Shown: one piece after another, positions 33,758 to 43,653 of the stretch
Layout: each line of letters opens with the position of its first letter
Position numbering within the stretch: position 1 is the stretch's first letter
NCBI GenBank assembly: GCA_012513815.1
Contig: JAAZBM010000009.1
Span: forward strand, 58,978 to 122,977
Direction of reading: 5' to 3'
Length of the DNA stretch: 64,000 nucleotides
From: Candidatus Sumerlaeota bacterium
GTDB taxonomy: Bacteria; Sumerlaeota; Sumerlaeia; Sumerlaeales; Sumerlaeaceae
The notes under the pieces: model-generated
Databases searched by the model: none
Seen by the model: only the letters and a program-made list of their open reading frames with translations
What the model was told of the DNA's origin: nothing
Translations under genes and position numbers: made by a program

Positions 33758-35263
33758 CTATTCCTCTGTCCAAGAACAAGCGCGACGAACAGCCTTCTTC
33801 CATCCGGCCCAGAGAACATCGCGTTCAGCGTCACCCATCCGAGGCTCAAAAACGCGATCGATGCGCTTCGTCTCCGTCAGTTCGCCAAAGTCCTTCCAAT
33901 AGCCAACGGACAGCCCCGCAAGCATTGCCGCGCCCAGAGCTGTCGTCTCCGTGACCTGCGGCCGAGCAACCGGAACACCCAAAATATCCGCCTGAAACTG
34001 CATCAGGAAATTGTTCGCCGTCGCGCCACCGTCAACATTCAACTGAATCAAATCGGCGTTGCCATCGGCACGCATTGCATCCAGAACATCACGTGTCTGG
34101 AACGCGATCGACTCAAGCACCGCGCGAACAAGATGCGCACGACCTGCCCCACGCGTCAGCCCCAGCACTGCGCCGCGAGCATACATATCCCAGTACGGAG
34201 CGCCAAGACCCGTAAACGCGGGAACAACATAAACGCCCGCGGAATCAGCAACACTCATTGCGATTTCCTCGCTCTCCGCGGCCGTCGTAATCAGGCGCAT
34301 TTCATCGCGCAACCACTGAACGGCGCTTCCCGCGTTATACACACTTCCCTCAAGCGCATAGGTCGTCGAGGCGTCACCCTCACGACGCCAGCCAATTGTT
34401 GTCAGCAAATTCTGCGTCGAATCAACCGCAGTATTGCCCGTGTTGAGCAGGATAAAATTACCCGTCCCATAGGTCGACTTCGCTGTGCCCTTCTCAAAAC
34501 AGCACTGCCCAAACAGCGCCGATTGCTGGTCACCGGCTATACCGGCAATCGGAATTTCCGTCGCACCGCTCGACCCGGCGATACTCGTTCCAAAGATTCC
34601 CGAAGACGGCTTAACCTCAGGCAGCATCGCGCGCGGAATACCAAGCTCCGCCAAAATCCGGTCATCCCAGTCGCCCTTATGAATATCGAACAACATCGTT
34701 CGCGAAGCATTCGACGGGTCCGTCGCATGCACCTTGCCGCCCGTCATCTTCCACAGCAGCCAGCAGTCAATCGTCCCAAAAAGCAAATCGCCGTTCTCTG
34801 CGCGCTTGCGCCCATCAGGAATCGCGTCCAGTATCCACGCCAGTTTTGTCCCCGAGAAATAAGCATCAATCACCAGACCCGTTGTCCGCTGGATATAATC
34901 GCCAAGTCCCCGCGCCTTCAGCCGGTCGCACATCGACGCGGTACGCCGACACTGCCACACAATCGCGTTATGCACAGGAAGACCCGTATGACGATCCCAA
35001 ACGACTGTCGTCTCACGCTGATTCGTGATACCAATCGCCTCGATATCATTCCCGCTGATACCGGCACGTGTCTCGGCTTCATAAACGACACCCACCTGCG
35101 TGCCCCAAATCTCCATCGCGTCATGCTCGACCCAACCCGGCTTCGGATAAATCTGCGTGAACTCCTTTTGCGCAGTCGCCACAATGCGACCATCATGATC
35201 AAACACAATCGCCCGAGAACTCGTCGTCCCCTGATCCAGCGCAAGAATATACTTCGTAGACAT
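33758..35263 (-). CDS. glpK: Glycerol kinase
   Basis: 501 residues from the ATG at 35263 (GGAGGA 8 bases upstream). FGGY family: [21 protein letters not shown] at the N-terminus (in part), [19 protein letters not shown], the ATP-site [13 protein letters not shown], and a C-terminal [19 protein letters not shown]. It phosphorylates glycerol to glycerol 3-phosphate. No glpF or glpD lies next to it; instead mnmE follows at once. Length matches the family (about 500). Confidence 0.95.
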   Translation of the reverse strand: MSTKYILALDQGTTSSRAIVFDHDGRIVATAQKEFTQIYPKPGWVEHDAMEIWGTQVGVVYEAETRAGISGNDIEAIGITNQRETTVVWDRHTGLPVHNAIVWQCRRTASMCDRLKARGLGDYIQRTTGLVIDAYFSGTKLAWILDAIPDGRKRAENGDLLFGTIDCWLLWKMTGGKVHATDPSNASRTMLFDIHKGDWDDRILAELGIPRAMLPEVKPSSGIFGTSIAGSSGATEIPIAGIAGDQQSALFGQCCFEKGTAKSTYGTGNFILLNTGNTAVDSTQNLLTTIGWRREGDASTTYALEGSVYNAGSAVQWLRDEMRLITTAAESEEIAMSVADSAGVYVVPAFTGLGAPYWDMYARGAVLGLTRGAGRAHLVRAVLESIAFQTRDVLDAMRADGNADLIQLNVDGGATANNFLMQFQADILGVPVARPQVTETTALGAAMLAGLSVGYWKDFGELTETKRIDRVFEPRMGDAERDVLWAGWKKAVRRACSWTEE

Positions 35264-35343
35264 CAAACAATCCTCCTGTGGTTCATATCCCTATATATCT
35301 ATGGATTTCAAATCTCAATAATCAAGTCTTTCAATCCGAACAA

Positions 35344-36522
35344 TCAAACATCAACGCGACAATGACGACCGCGACAACCTTCGGGCAACTCATTCGCCAA
35401 AAACATCCGGCGAACCTCACGCGCCACATCGCCATTCCAGACCGACCCGAACGAACGCCCGTCGCTCAAATTCCCATAACTGATGCCCGCCCAGCAACAC
35501 GGACGACAATCGCCATCCGTATCAATCAGCAAGCTGCTCCACGGGTCGCGGCACTGCTCAAGCAGCGAACCAACCATACTCTTCTGACCCTCGCAATAAT
35601 GCGCGTCAAGCGTCTGCGAATCATCCAAGGTGCAGTCCGCGTCGTTGCGCAAAAACCGCCCCATACCCTCGGACACAACAACCGGATAATGCAGATAATC
35701 GCCTTTCGCAATCGCATCCAGCAGCATCTTCCGCGTCAAATCCGGCGAATAACGCAAATGCTCACGCTCCTGTTCCGGATTTTCGATTTCCATCAACTGC
35801 ACCGCGAGAACATCCGCTCCCAGCGACTTCGCCCAACTCACCATCGACGGCAGTTGCTCGATATTGCGTCGCATAAAAGTCGACGCGATTGTAATCTTCG
35901 GCCGCGGCGACTGCTGCGCCAACAACCGCACACCACGCTCAACCTGCCGCAAATCCCCGCCGATACGCATCCCCGCGTAAACTTCCGGGTCATTCGTATC
36001 AATCGACAATGTCACGCCGCGAACACCCTGCCGCGAAAGCAACGGAACATACGTCTCCAACAACATCCCGTTACTCGTCAACTCAATATTGCCGCAACCG
36101 AGTTTCTGCGCGCGAACCAAGAAAGGCTCCAGACCGCTCCAAAGCAGCGGCTCGCCGAGCGGAGTCAGCGACACACGTTCCGCGTAAGGCAACAACTGCA
36201 ACAAGCGATGCAGCGTCGCGCCGTTGATTTCCTTTTTGCCAAAAGGCCGGTCATGCAGAGATTCACGCGTCGCGGGCTGATTCAGCCTACAAAAATTGCA
36301 CCGCAAATTGCAGACCATATTCGTCCCGACCTGTATATCTCGGGGAGTCGAACGCAACACGGTACGCCCATGCCAAAGCTCCACATCATTCAGCAAGCTA
36401 TTCAAACTCATCCGGCTATTCGCGCTAACGCTCAACCCTCGACGCAACACAAGCGACGAACGCCGACAATAGCGATACAACCGATGCAGGGGTGAGCGAG
36501 GCGCATATTGATACATTGACAA
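35344..36522 (-). CDS. Radical SAM/SPASM domain protein
   Basis: 392 residues. The SAM-cluster motif is CNLRCNFC (C71, C75, C78) in an otherwise standard radical SAM barrel (LTPLGEPLLW, NIELTSNGMLLE, VTLSIDTND). The C-terminal part has a SPASM-type cysteine set: CEGQ, CRDPWSSLLIDTDGDCRPCCWAG, GNL, and a final CRGRHC. SPASM proteins modify peptides or sugars, or act as sulfatase-maturing enzymes; the substrate is unknown. No small precursor peptide gene is obvious next to it. It stands alone between glpK and a divergent HAD gene. Confidence 0.88.
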   Translation of the reverse strand: MSMYQYAPRSPLHRLYRYCRRSSLVLRRGLSVSANSRMSLNSLLNDVELWHGRTVLRSTPRDIQVGTNMVCNLRCNFCRLNQPATRESLHDRPFGKKEINGATLHRLLQLLPYAERVSLTPLGEPLLWSGLEPFLVRAQKLGCGNIELTSNGMLLETYVPLLSRQGVRGVTLSIDTNDPEVYAGMRIGGDLRQVERGVRLLAQQSPRPKITIASTFMRRNIEQLPSMVSWAKSLGADVLAVQLMEIENPEQEREHLRYSPDLTRKMLLDAIAKGDYLHYPVVVSEGMGRFLRNDADCTLDDSQTLDAHYCEGQKSMVGSLLEQCRDPWSSLLIDTDGDCRPCCWAGISYGNLSDGRSFGSVWNGDVAREVRRMFLANELPEGCRGRHCRVDV

Positions 36523-36617
36523 AGTTTCTTATTTTCCTTTACATCATGAACAAACAATATCACACTTGTAACATTTAATGCAATAACACTTTACCCGGAG
36601 CTAACACCAGTTTTATT

Positions 36618-37247
36618 ATGTACAAAACACTCGCCTTCGATGTCGACGGAACGCTACTAAACACAGAAATGGCGCTCTTTCTCGCCCTGCAAAAAACCAT
36701 TCGGGACATACAGGGACGCGAGGTAACTTACGACGACGTCAGTTTCTTTTTCGGACTGGCCGGGTCCGTCACGATGAAGCGCCTCGGGGTCGAAAACGTC
36801 GATGACGCCGTTAATCAATGGGTCAACAACACCGCCCTCTTCCACGACCACGTCACCATCTACGACGGCGTCCGTAACGCGATGGACACGCTCCTCAAGA
36901 ATCAAACGCCGATGGGCGTCATCACATCAAGGCTCATCGCCGAGATGGAGCCGGATTTCACAGACTTCGACCTGAACAAATACTTCAAGTACAGAGTCTG
37001 CGCCGAGCACACACAAAAACACAAACCCAACAGCGAACCGATGCTAAAGTTTCTCGAACTCGCCGGAGTCAAGCCGCAGGACACAATCTACGTTGCCGAC
37101 ACCATCTACGATATGCAATGCGCCCACAGCGCGGGAGTCGATTTTGCCTACGTGACATGGGGAGTCAAGTCGCCCGACAAAGCCATCATCGAACAGGCAA
37201 AATACACTTTCGACAAACCCGAGCAACTCATCACGCTCGTTCAGTGA
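36618..37247 (+). CDS. HAD superfamily hydrolase, phosphoglycolate phosphatase-like
   Basis: 209 residues. HAD motifs: FDVDGTLLNTE (nucleophile D9 and D11), motif II in GVITSRL, motif III lysine near HTQKHKPNSEP, and motif IV YVADTIYDMQCA. The helical cap between residues 18 and 85 is of the C1 type. It should act on a small phosphate ester such as phosphoglycolate or a sugar phosphate. It converges with surE and overlaps it by 7 bases. Confidence 0.88.
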   Translation: MYKTLAFDVDGTLLNTEMALFLALQKTIRDIQGREVTYDDVSFFFGLAGSVTMKRLGVENVDDAVNQWVNNTALFHDHVTIYDGVRNAMDTLLKNQTPMGVITSRLIAEMEPDFTDFDLNKYFKYRVCAEHTQKHKPNSEPMLKFLELAGVKPQDTIYVADTIYDMQCAHSAGVDFAYVTWGVKSPDKAIIEQAKYTFDKPEQLITLVQ

Positions 37248-38080
37248 CGGTCGTCAAACCACGACTCTAACTGCGGCAGAAAACGATACGAAGTCATATC
37301 AAACTGCAGCGGAGTCACCGCGATACTGCGATGCTGCTCAAGCGCGTGGTCATCATAAACCCGATCCCCACTGCCCGGCACCATCGACGAACCGATATTG
37401 CGCCAACTGCCATTCTCGCTCTGCCGGAATGTATCCGAAAACCACGCGTCACTCATCGCGCAAACATGAACCCCGCGGATTTCTTCCTCTGGCAAAAACG
37501 GAACATTCACATTCAGCACTGTTCCGAAGGGCAAACCACGCTCCGAAACCTGACGGCACACGGACGCGCCAAAACGCGCCGCGTAAGCGTACTCCTCCGG
37601 CGAACGAGCCATGACGGACAATTGCTCAAACAACGCAGGGCGCTCCTTGTCATCATCGGCCAACATAAAAACATCCAGAAACGCCAGACTCACGGCCACT
37701 GACGGAACGCCACACATCGCCGCCTCCATCGCTGCGGCAACCGTCCCCGAATACAGAACGCAAGTCCCAACATTCTGACCGCGATTTATCCCCGCGACAA
37801 CAACATCCGGCTTGCGATCCTTCCACAAATGATTCAGCGCGACCTTCACGCAATCTGCCGGAGTGCCACCGACGGCGTAATGACCGTCACCCAAATCCTC
37901 GATGGAAATATCACGATAAAGGCTTATCCCATGCGCGACGGCACTCTGCTCATGCGACGGCGCGACAACCAAAAGCTCCAACTCCGCGCCCAAATCCGAA
38001 AACTCCGAACGCAAAGCGCTCTCCATTGCTACAAGCCCCGGAGCGCCAATACCATCATCATTAGCCAACAACAAACGCAT
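37241..38080 (-). CDS. surE: 5'/3'-nucleotidase SurE
   Basis: 279 residues. Conserved SurE motifs: LLLANDDGIGAPG with the metal-binding DD pair, VVAPSHEQSAVAHGIS, GTPADCVKVALNHLW, and SGTVAAAMEAAM. SurE dephosphorylates nucleoside 5'- and 3'-monophosphates and some polyphosphates with a divalent metal. The length is near the family norm (about 250-270). The start has no neighbour upstream on the same strand for about 80 bases. Confidence 0.94.
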   Translation of the reverse strand: MRLLLANDDGIGAPGLVAMESALRSEFSDLGAELELLVVAPSHEQSAVAHGISLYRDISIEDLGDGHYAVGGTPADCVKVALNHLWKDRKPDVVVAGINRGQNVGTCVLYSGTVAAAMEAAMCGVPSVAVSLAFLDVFMLADDDKERPALFEQLSVMARSPEEYAYAARFGASVCRQVSERGLPFGTVLNVNVPFLPEEEIRGVHVCAMSDAWFSDTFRQSENGSWRNIGSSMVPGSGDRVYDDHALEQHRSIAVTPLQFDMTSYRFLPQLESWFDDRH

Positions 38081-38163
38081 CTATACTATCCGTCTCTCTA
38101 AATCTCGCTTACAGGGACGGCACAATAATCGAGTAACTCACCACCGCCACCACCGCCAGCGGC

Positions 38164-38721
38164 CTACTTCTGCTGATTCGAACCAAATATCGTCGTAAAG
38201 AAATTACTCACCGAATTGTTGGACTCAACCGGCTTCGAGGCATCCTGCTTGTTTCCATCGGGCTTATGCGTCAAGTCGGCCATAAAGCGACCAATGCCAC
38301 CCAGCACCGGAACGCCGCCCTTCTTATAAACAACGGCATCCTTATGCGGACCGGCCGGCTCACCGGCAGCCTCTGTAACATAATCCGCCGAAATCGAATA
38401 CTCACCCGACACCAACGGCAACTTCAAATGCGTACCCTTCTTGGCAACCGAACGGGTATTGCCCGGCGAATTAATCGTCCAACCGGCAAGAATACAACCA
38501 TTGTAATTCTTCGGTGCTTGCAAATTCAAAACAGTACCATCATCAAACTTCAATGCGTGCTTTTTGCTCGTATCAAAACGACCTGTCAAATCTGCCGGAG
38601 AAAAGACAATCACCGGCGAAACAGGGCCCGTGCATGTGACGGTGACGACCTGACGAGCATCCAAACTCGATACCAAAAATAACATACCTAAAACGGCAAT
38701 CAAGCGATTTTGAGACATCAT
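38164..38721 (-). CDS. Secreted protein of unknown function
   Basis: About 185 residues from the ATG at 38721 (or 38718). A signal peptide ends near SSLDARQVVT. The mature protein has short beta-strand-like segments, a single CTGPV and a NGCILAGW cysteine that could pair, and a polar, Asn/Ser-rich C-terminus (SNNSVSNFFTTIFGSN). Not recognised. It is transcribed away from surE and may be a small periplasmic or surface protein. Confidence 0.7.
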   Translation of the reverse strand: MMSQNRLIAVLGMLFLVSSLDARQVVTVTCTGPVSPVIVFSPADLTGRFDTSKKHALKFDDGTVLNLQAPKNYNGCILAGWTINSPGNTRSVAKKGTHLKLPLVSGEYSISADYVTEAAGEPAGPHKDAVVYKKGGVPVLGGIGRFMADLTHKPDGNKQDASKPVESNNSVSNFFTTIFGSNQQK

Positions 38722-38809
38722 CTTTCTACACTCCAACAATTAGGATTGAGAACGGACCAACAGGACCGAATCTCTTTCTCATATTATACACACAAAACAA
38801 CCTTTCACT

Positions 38810-39232
38810 CTAACGGCCATCGTAAATCAACCAACCCCAAACAATGACCACAAAAGCAAGAATCAAAACACGCACGACACGCATGTCAAACGAATTGAAC
38901 TCCACGCGAATACGAGGCACAAATCGCGGTAGGAACTGCGCGCACAACCCATACGGAATGTAGAGCGACCACAAAACAATGATGAGGAACATCAGGGGAT
39001 TGCTCCGAAAACTCCCGCAAAAATCACCTCGCAGAAAACTCAAAACGCTACGCGTAAAACCGCAACTGAAGCACGGAAAACCCGTCCAATAGTGAAACGG
39101 ACAAACCACCGACGGAACACCAATAACCCAAACATACAAAAGGACAAGCAATGCGCTACCCAAACCGACCAAGCTCCAAATCAATTCGTGATTGCAATCA
39201 CCATGAACCAATGTGTGACGGTAAACTCGCAT
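38810..39232 (-). CDS. DUF2752 family membrane protein
   Basis: About 140 residues from the ATG at 39232; an in-frame TTG at 39301 would add 23 basic residues. The family signature VCPFHYWTGFPCFSCGFTRSV follows the first membrane helix, and a second and third helix come after it. The paired cysteines (C-x8-C-x2-C) are conserved in the family and may bind a metal or heme-like group; the function of DUF2752 is not established. It lies 45 bases downstream of the NamZ-like gene on the same strand and could share its transcript. Confidence 0.8.
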   Translation of the reverse strand: MRVYRHTLVHGDCNHELIWSLVGLGSALLVLLYVWVIGVPSVVCPFHYWTGFPCFSCGFTRSVLSFLRGDFCGSFRSNPLMFLIIVLWSLYIPYGLCAQFLPRFVPRIRVEFNSFDMRVVRVLILAFVVIVWGWLIYDGR

Positions 39233-39345
39233 CCCGACAGCGAACCACCTAACCGCGACGACGCGCTCGCGCCGCGACCAAGATGCCAACCACCAACCCA
39301 ATCTCCGTTTCTATTTCATATAGCATTAGTTATTACGATTCTGCC

Positions 39346-40584
39346 TCATTGTTCTGACGACGAGGGCTTCGACCCATACAGCAAATGACGCGAACGAAGA
39401 CGATGATAAACCGCCAAGTCATCACGCCATTCATCTGTCAGCGCGCTTACACTCGACGAACTCAAACGGTCAAACAGATTCTTCTGACCCATCAAACGAC
39501 CGCACCAATCATTATTCTTCGACACGGTCTTGACCTTATCCGGATACAGTTCCATGTAGCCCTTGAGCAAATGATAACCCGTCTCAACACCGCGAAACTT
39601 TGCCCGATCCATCACATGAACCTGCACACCAAAGCACTGCTCATCGCGATATTTGCTAAAAGTCGGCTTGAACGACACCGGACGAAAACGCACTCCCGGC
39701 AAGTTCTTGCCATTCATCAACTTCGCCAGTTCCTCCGCGTTCACCCACGGAGCGCCCGTCCACTCAAAAGGCTTCGTCGTCCCGCGCCCCTCACTGATGT
39801 TTATCCCCTCAAAAATGCATGTCCCCAGATAAACCTGCGCGCACTCAATACTCGGCATATTCGGCGACGGCGCAACCCACGGATAACCACTCTCCTCGAA
39901 ACTCATCTCGCGATAGTAATGCGGCATCTTCACAACCGTCAAACGAACCTTCGGATTCATAAACTCCTCATTGACCAGCGTCGCGAGTTCACCCATCGTC
40001 AAACCATGACGGGTCGCGACACTGACTTCGCTGCCTGCCCAATACCGACCAATCAAACCACAATCAAACGTCAGCGGGCAACCCTCAACACGGTCCGCGC
40101 CAACAGGATTCGGACGGTCAAAAACAACAAACTCCTTCTTCACCGCCGCGCAAGCCTCCATCGCCTTTGTCATCGTCCAACCATACGTATAGAAACGAGC
40201 GCCGACATCCTGAATATCAAAAACCAAAACATCAAGCATATCAAGCTGCTCCGACGTCGGAGACTGACGGGCGCCATAGAGCGTATAGACCGGAATCGAT
40301 GTCCCCGCGTCAACGCTATCCTTCACCTTCCCACCGGCCTGCTCGTCGCCGCGCACGCCATGCTCCGGCCCAAATAGCGCCACAACGCGAATGGATTCAT
40401 CATCACAAAGATTGTCGATCAAATGGCGATACTCACCATCAACAGCCGTCGGATTCACCAGCAAACCGACACGCTTCCCGGACAAAACAGACTTCAACGA
40501 ATCAAGCTGCTCCGAGATATCCGACGCCAAACAAACACTACTGAACAGTAGCGATAAACAAACAACAACGATTGACTTTTGCAC
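39346..40584 (-). CDS. namZ: Secreted NamZ-type exo-beta-N-acetylmuramidase (DUF1343, GH171)
   Basis: 412 residues with a signal peptide ending near VCLASDIS. DUF1343 motifs: KRVGLLVNPTAVD, ALFGPEHGVRGDEQAG, VFDIQDVGARFYTY, VVFDRPNPVG and SEGRGTTKPFEW. B. subtilis NamZ, the founding GH171 enzyme, releases terminal MurNAc from peptidoglycan fragments. The conserved Glu in FGPEHG is among the likely catalytic residues. With the amidases and NlpC/P60 proteins in the same window it points to cell-wall turnover or the feeding on other bacteria's walls. Confidence 0.88.
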   Translation of the reverse strand: MQKSIVVVCLSLLFSSVCLASDISEQLDSLKSVLSGKRVGLLVNPTAVDGEYRHLIDNLCDDESIRVVALFGPEHGVRGDEQAGGKVKDSVDAGTSIPVYTLYGARQSPTSEQLDMLDVLVFDIQDVGARFYTYGWTMTKAMEACAAVKKEFVVFDRPNPVGADRVEGCPLTFDCGLIGRYWAGSEVSVATRHGLTMGELATLVNEEFMNPKVRLTVVKMPHYYREMSFEESGYPWVAPSPNMPSIECAQVYLGTCIFEGINISEGRGTTKPFEWTGAPWVNAEELAKLMNGKNLPGVRFRPVSFKPTFSKYRDEQCFGVQVHVMDRAKFRGVETGYHLLKGYMELYPDKVKTVSKNNDWCGRLMGQKNLFDRLSSSSVSALTDEWRDDLAVYHRLRSRHLLYGSKPSSSEQ

Positions 40585-40713
40585 GAGTACGAACCCTTAT
40601 CCTCACTTTTTGCGTTACTAATTAGGCGTACAGCAAACAAATGTCAAGCATTCCAACAACCCGCGCGACGACTCTCACTAAATCGAAGAATGACGCCGAA
40701 CCAATACACCACG

Positions 40714-41448
40714 CTACTTGCGAATCACAGCGCGCACGATATAGGTCTGATTCCGGTCAATCTCACGAGGCTTGTCACCGAAATATTCTTTCAGAATCGA
40801 GATTCCCTGCCCCGACACCTGAAACAGAGTAAAGCCGACAATATTGTTTTCTGTATCACGGAGCCACTCCTGAAAAATACCACTATGACCCGAACTCTTG
40901 CCGGTATCAGCCGCAGGGTTTCGCCACAACTGTAACAAATCACCGGGACGAGCCTGTTCAAAATCCTTTACCTCAATCCCAAGACCGGCCAGCGGCAAAG
41001 CATCCGCGAAGGAACGTTTGGTGAAACCATAAAAACGCTTCCGAAACAGATTGAAGTCGTCAAGACCACCATCACCAACCTTCAGCGACGAAAACATCAA
41101 ATCATCGCTCGCGCGCATAAAGACCTCAAAAACCAAACCGATACAAAACGAAGACTTATCCGGATTGCCCTTGCCAATCAAGTGACCCCGATAATAAATA
41201 TCACGGGTCGTCCCCAAACCGGTCGCGTCGGGTTTCCATTTCTCCGCGGGAAAAGGCCCATTCGCTTCATTATAGGTCAGAATTATCTTCTGGATTTTAC
41301 GATTCAGACAATCACGCATCGAAACTTTCGACACATCATCGGGCAAACTACGCCAACGGCTTATACCGGGGATCATGCAATAACCAAAAACACAAACAAA
41401 CAAAACACCCAGACTTATCAGCCAAATCTTATATTTCTCCCAAAACAT
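40714..41448 (-). CDS. Membrane-anchored NlpC/P60-like protein (putative cysteine peptidase or amidase)
   Basis: About 244 residues from the ATG at 41448. One N-terminal membrane helix (WLISLGVLFVCVFGYCM) anchors a periplasmic domain. A Cys in SSFCIGLVFEVF, the block ARPGDLLQLWRN, and a His in KSSGHSGIFQEWL follow the order and spacing of an NlpC/P60 or related papain-like fold (Cys, GD, GH). The match is weak at the usual DCSG site, so this is a fold-level guess. It may cut peptidoglycan peptides. Its neighbour at 41561-42316 has the same orientation and anchoring. Confidence 0.6.
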   Translation of the reverse strand: MFWEKYKIWLISLGVLFVCVFGYCMIPGISRWRSLPDDVSKVSMRDCLNRKIQKIILTYNEANGPFPAEKWKPDATGLGTTRDIYYRGHLIGKGNPDKSSFCIGLVFEVFMRASDDLMFSSLKVGDGGLDDFNLFRKRFYGFTKRSFADALPLAGLGIEVKDFEQARPGDLLQLWRNPAADTGKSSGHSGIFQEWLRDTENNIVGFTLFQVSGQGISILKEYFGDKPREIDRNQTYIVRAVIRK

Positions 41449-41560
41449 AACAATTTTTCCATGTATAGTATTGACCAAAACACTTACCTAAAAACAATCT
41501 CCAACCGACGCCGCGAAACAACGGGACGCGTGCAAACATCGACAATGAATCAAATTCAGA

Positions 41561-42316
41561 CTAACGCTGCGGGGAAGCTCCGACACCTTGCTGTTGCTTA
41601 CGTGATTTGCCTACAGGAACTCCATCATGCAGTAACAAGGAAACCGACGCTTGCCTATTCTTAAAGCCGGCGACAACACCTATCGATTCGTTCACTCGCC
41701 GAAAAACGCCTTTGAAATAGGCATAGTAACAACTCATCCGCGCCGGGTCACCATCGCCTTTCAAATCAAGAACATACTCGACTAAATAATCCTGACCATC
41801 TGTACTCTCCGTGCGTTCAACCTCCGTTAGTTCTTTGCTAAAGGCAAACACAGACGAATTATTATCGGAAGTAGATTTCAAAGAGTACAATTTCGCCTGA
41901 CTGGCATAAATGTCAAGTTTTGTATATGGTGCCGCAGGCATAATTTTCTGATAAAAATCCATCCGCAGTTTCATATTCGCGCCAAAACTGACCTTGCCCT
42001 CAGCCTTCAACTTTTCGATGGGAGCCATATTCAGACACAAAGCCTGTACCAATGCAAAAGGCAAAATCCGAAGATCTGACTTCACTTGTTCCGAAGTATT
42101 CGAAGTCACAAAATCAATGATTTCGAGATTCTTGTTGACATCAGCGGCAAAAGCCTCTGTGTCCTCAATCTTCTTTCCGATGAAGTTCTTACCTTCTTTT
42201 TTCTGCAAACTATTCGTCCCGATGGCAGCAGGCTCACCTTTATCAAAGAAAACAGACCACCCAACGAAACCAAGTACTACAAGAACAGCAATCCCCACGA
42301 TGTATGACGTTTTCAT
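41561..42316 (-). CDS. Membrane-anchored protein of unknown function
   Basis: 251 residues from the ATG at 42316 (two codons inside the longest frame). A single N-terminal helix (YIVGIAVLVVLGFVGWSVFF) is followed by a soluble, probably periplasmic, domain with a charged linker (KKEGKNFIGKKIED) and mixed helices and strands. No recognised motif. The C-terminus is polar and Gln-rich. It lies 112 bases upstream of the NlpC-like gene and may belong to the same unit. Confidence 0.68.
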   Translation of the reverse strand: MKTSYIVGIAVLVVLGFVGWSVFFDKGEPAAIGTNSLQKKEGKNFIGKKIEDTEAFAADVNKNLEIIDFVTSNTSEQVKSDLRILPFALVQALCLNMAPIEKLKAEGKVSFGANMKLRMDFYQKIMPAAPYTKLDIYASQAKLYSLKSTSDNNSSVFAFSKELTEVERTESTDGQDYLVEYVLDLKGDGDPARMSCYYAYFKGVFRRVNESIGVVAGFKNRQASVSLLLHDGVPVGKSRKQQQGVGASPQR

Positions 42317-42580
42317 AAACAAAATCCCCTTTATGTTTTATCACGTTGTCAAACACGTTGCTTATCAAAATTATAATAAGGCCTTAAAGTTATATTCTGT
42401 GAAAACGTATTGCCCTGTGTTTTTTGTGGTATCCCCACAACCGCCGGTGCGTGAAATCCTCCGACCCATTTTTCATCCCAATCACATAGAGAATATCCCG
42501 ATACGATTCACTCAAGCGCCTGTCATTTTTCAACGATGATTATGTATTATATCCTTCAGATTTATATGAGGTGATTCACA

Positions 42581-43549
42581 ATGAGCTTTGATATGCCACT
42601 CGAGGAACTGCTACAGTATCAGGGAAGCAGCCCAAAACCTGAAAACTTTGATGAGTACTGGCGCGCCGCGCTCGATGAACTGGACAACACACCGCCGGAA
42701 CCACGCATATCACCCGCGGATTTCGCCGTGCCCAACATGATTTGTCAGGACCTTTGGTTCAACGGAGTGCGCGGCGGACACATCCACGCCCGCTATGTCA
42801 GACCCGCCGGAACCGAGAACAAACCACTACCGGCCATCCTGCATTATCACGGCTACACCGGAGGCGCGGACGCATGGACATACATCATGGGATTGGCCGC
42901 CGCCGGATTCGCCGTATTCTACATGGAATGCCGCGGACAGGGAGGCGAAAGTTACGACGATAACGGAAACAAAGGAAGAACGCACACATCGCATCTGCTC
43001 AAGGGAATCCTTGACGGAGACCCACAGCGACTCGCACTGCGCCACGCCATGCTCGACGCTACGCAACTCGCCAGAATCGCCATGAACATGACCAACATCG
43101 ATGCCAAGCATATCTGCACATTCGGCGAATCACAGGGCGGAGCGCTCGCGCTCGCTTGCGCCGCGCTCGAACCAAGAATCGCCTTCTGCGTCCCATCGCT
43201 CCCATGGCTATGCGACTTCAAACGCACATACGAGTTGCAACTGCCCATTGGCGGAGTCATTCAGGAAATCACGGTGTGGTTCAGAACGCACGACCCACAA
43301 CACAAAACAGGCAACTGGCTTTTCGAACAACTCGCATACATCGACATGCAAAACCTCGCGCCACGCATCAACGCTCAAGTCCTGCTTCTATGCGCACTCA
43401 AGGACAACAACTGCCCACCATCAACGCAGTTCGCGATGTACAACAAACTGAAATCTAAAAAGGAATACTTGCTGTTCCACGACTTTGTCCACGAACCGAT
43501 TCTAAACAAATGCGATATTCTTTTGCAATGGATATTGCCAAAGTTATAA
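42581..43549 (+). CDS. CE7-type acetyl xylan esterase/cephalosporin-C deacetylase
   Basis: 322 residues of the AXE1 family. The nucleophile S184 lies in TFGESQGGALAL; the acid is expected near D275 in LLCALKDNNCPP and the base His in FHDFVHEP near residue 304. HYHGYTGG near residue 90 forms the oxyanion region, and the family RGQGG motif is present (ECRGQGGESY). No signal peptide, so it is probably cytoplasmic and removes acetyl groups from imported oligosaccharides. GAGGTG lies 8 bases before the ATG. Length matches the family (about 320). Confidence 0.9.
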   Translation: MSFDMPLEELLQYQGSSPKPENFDEYWRAALDELDNTPPEPRISPADFAVPNMICQDLWFNGVRGGHIHARYVRPAGTENKPLPAILHYHGYTGGADAWTYIMGLAAAGFAVFYMECRGQGGESYDDNGNKGRTHTSHLLKGILDGDPQRLALRHAMLDATQLARIAMNMTNIDAKHICTFGESQGGALALACAALEPRIAFCVPSLPWLCDFKRTYELQLPIGGVIQEITVWFRTHDPQHKTGNWLFEQLAYIDMQNLAPRINAQVLLLCALKDNNCPPSTQFAMYNKLKSKKEYLLFHDFVHEPILNKCDILLQWILPKL

Positions 43550-43653
43550 GAAACAACGACTATAAAACATTACTTTCTGAAATCCATAAGACTATTTTAA
43601 TTTGATAATTATTTCTATGCGACCCCTGGTGGTAAATTAAAATAGGAGCAAGG

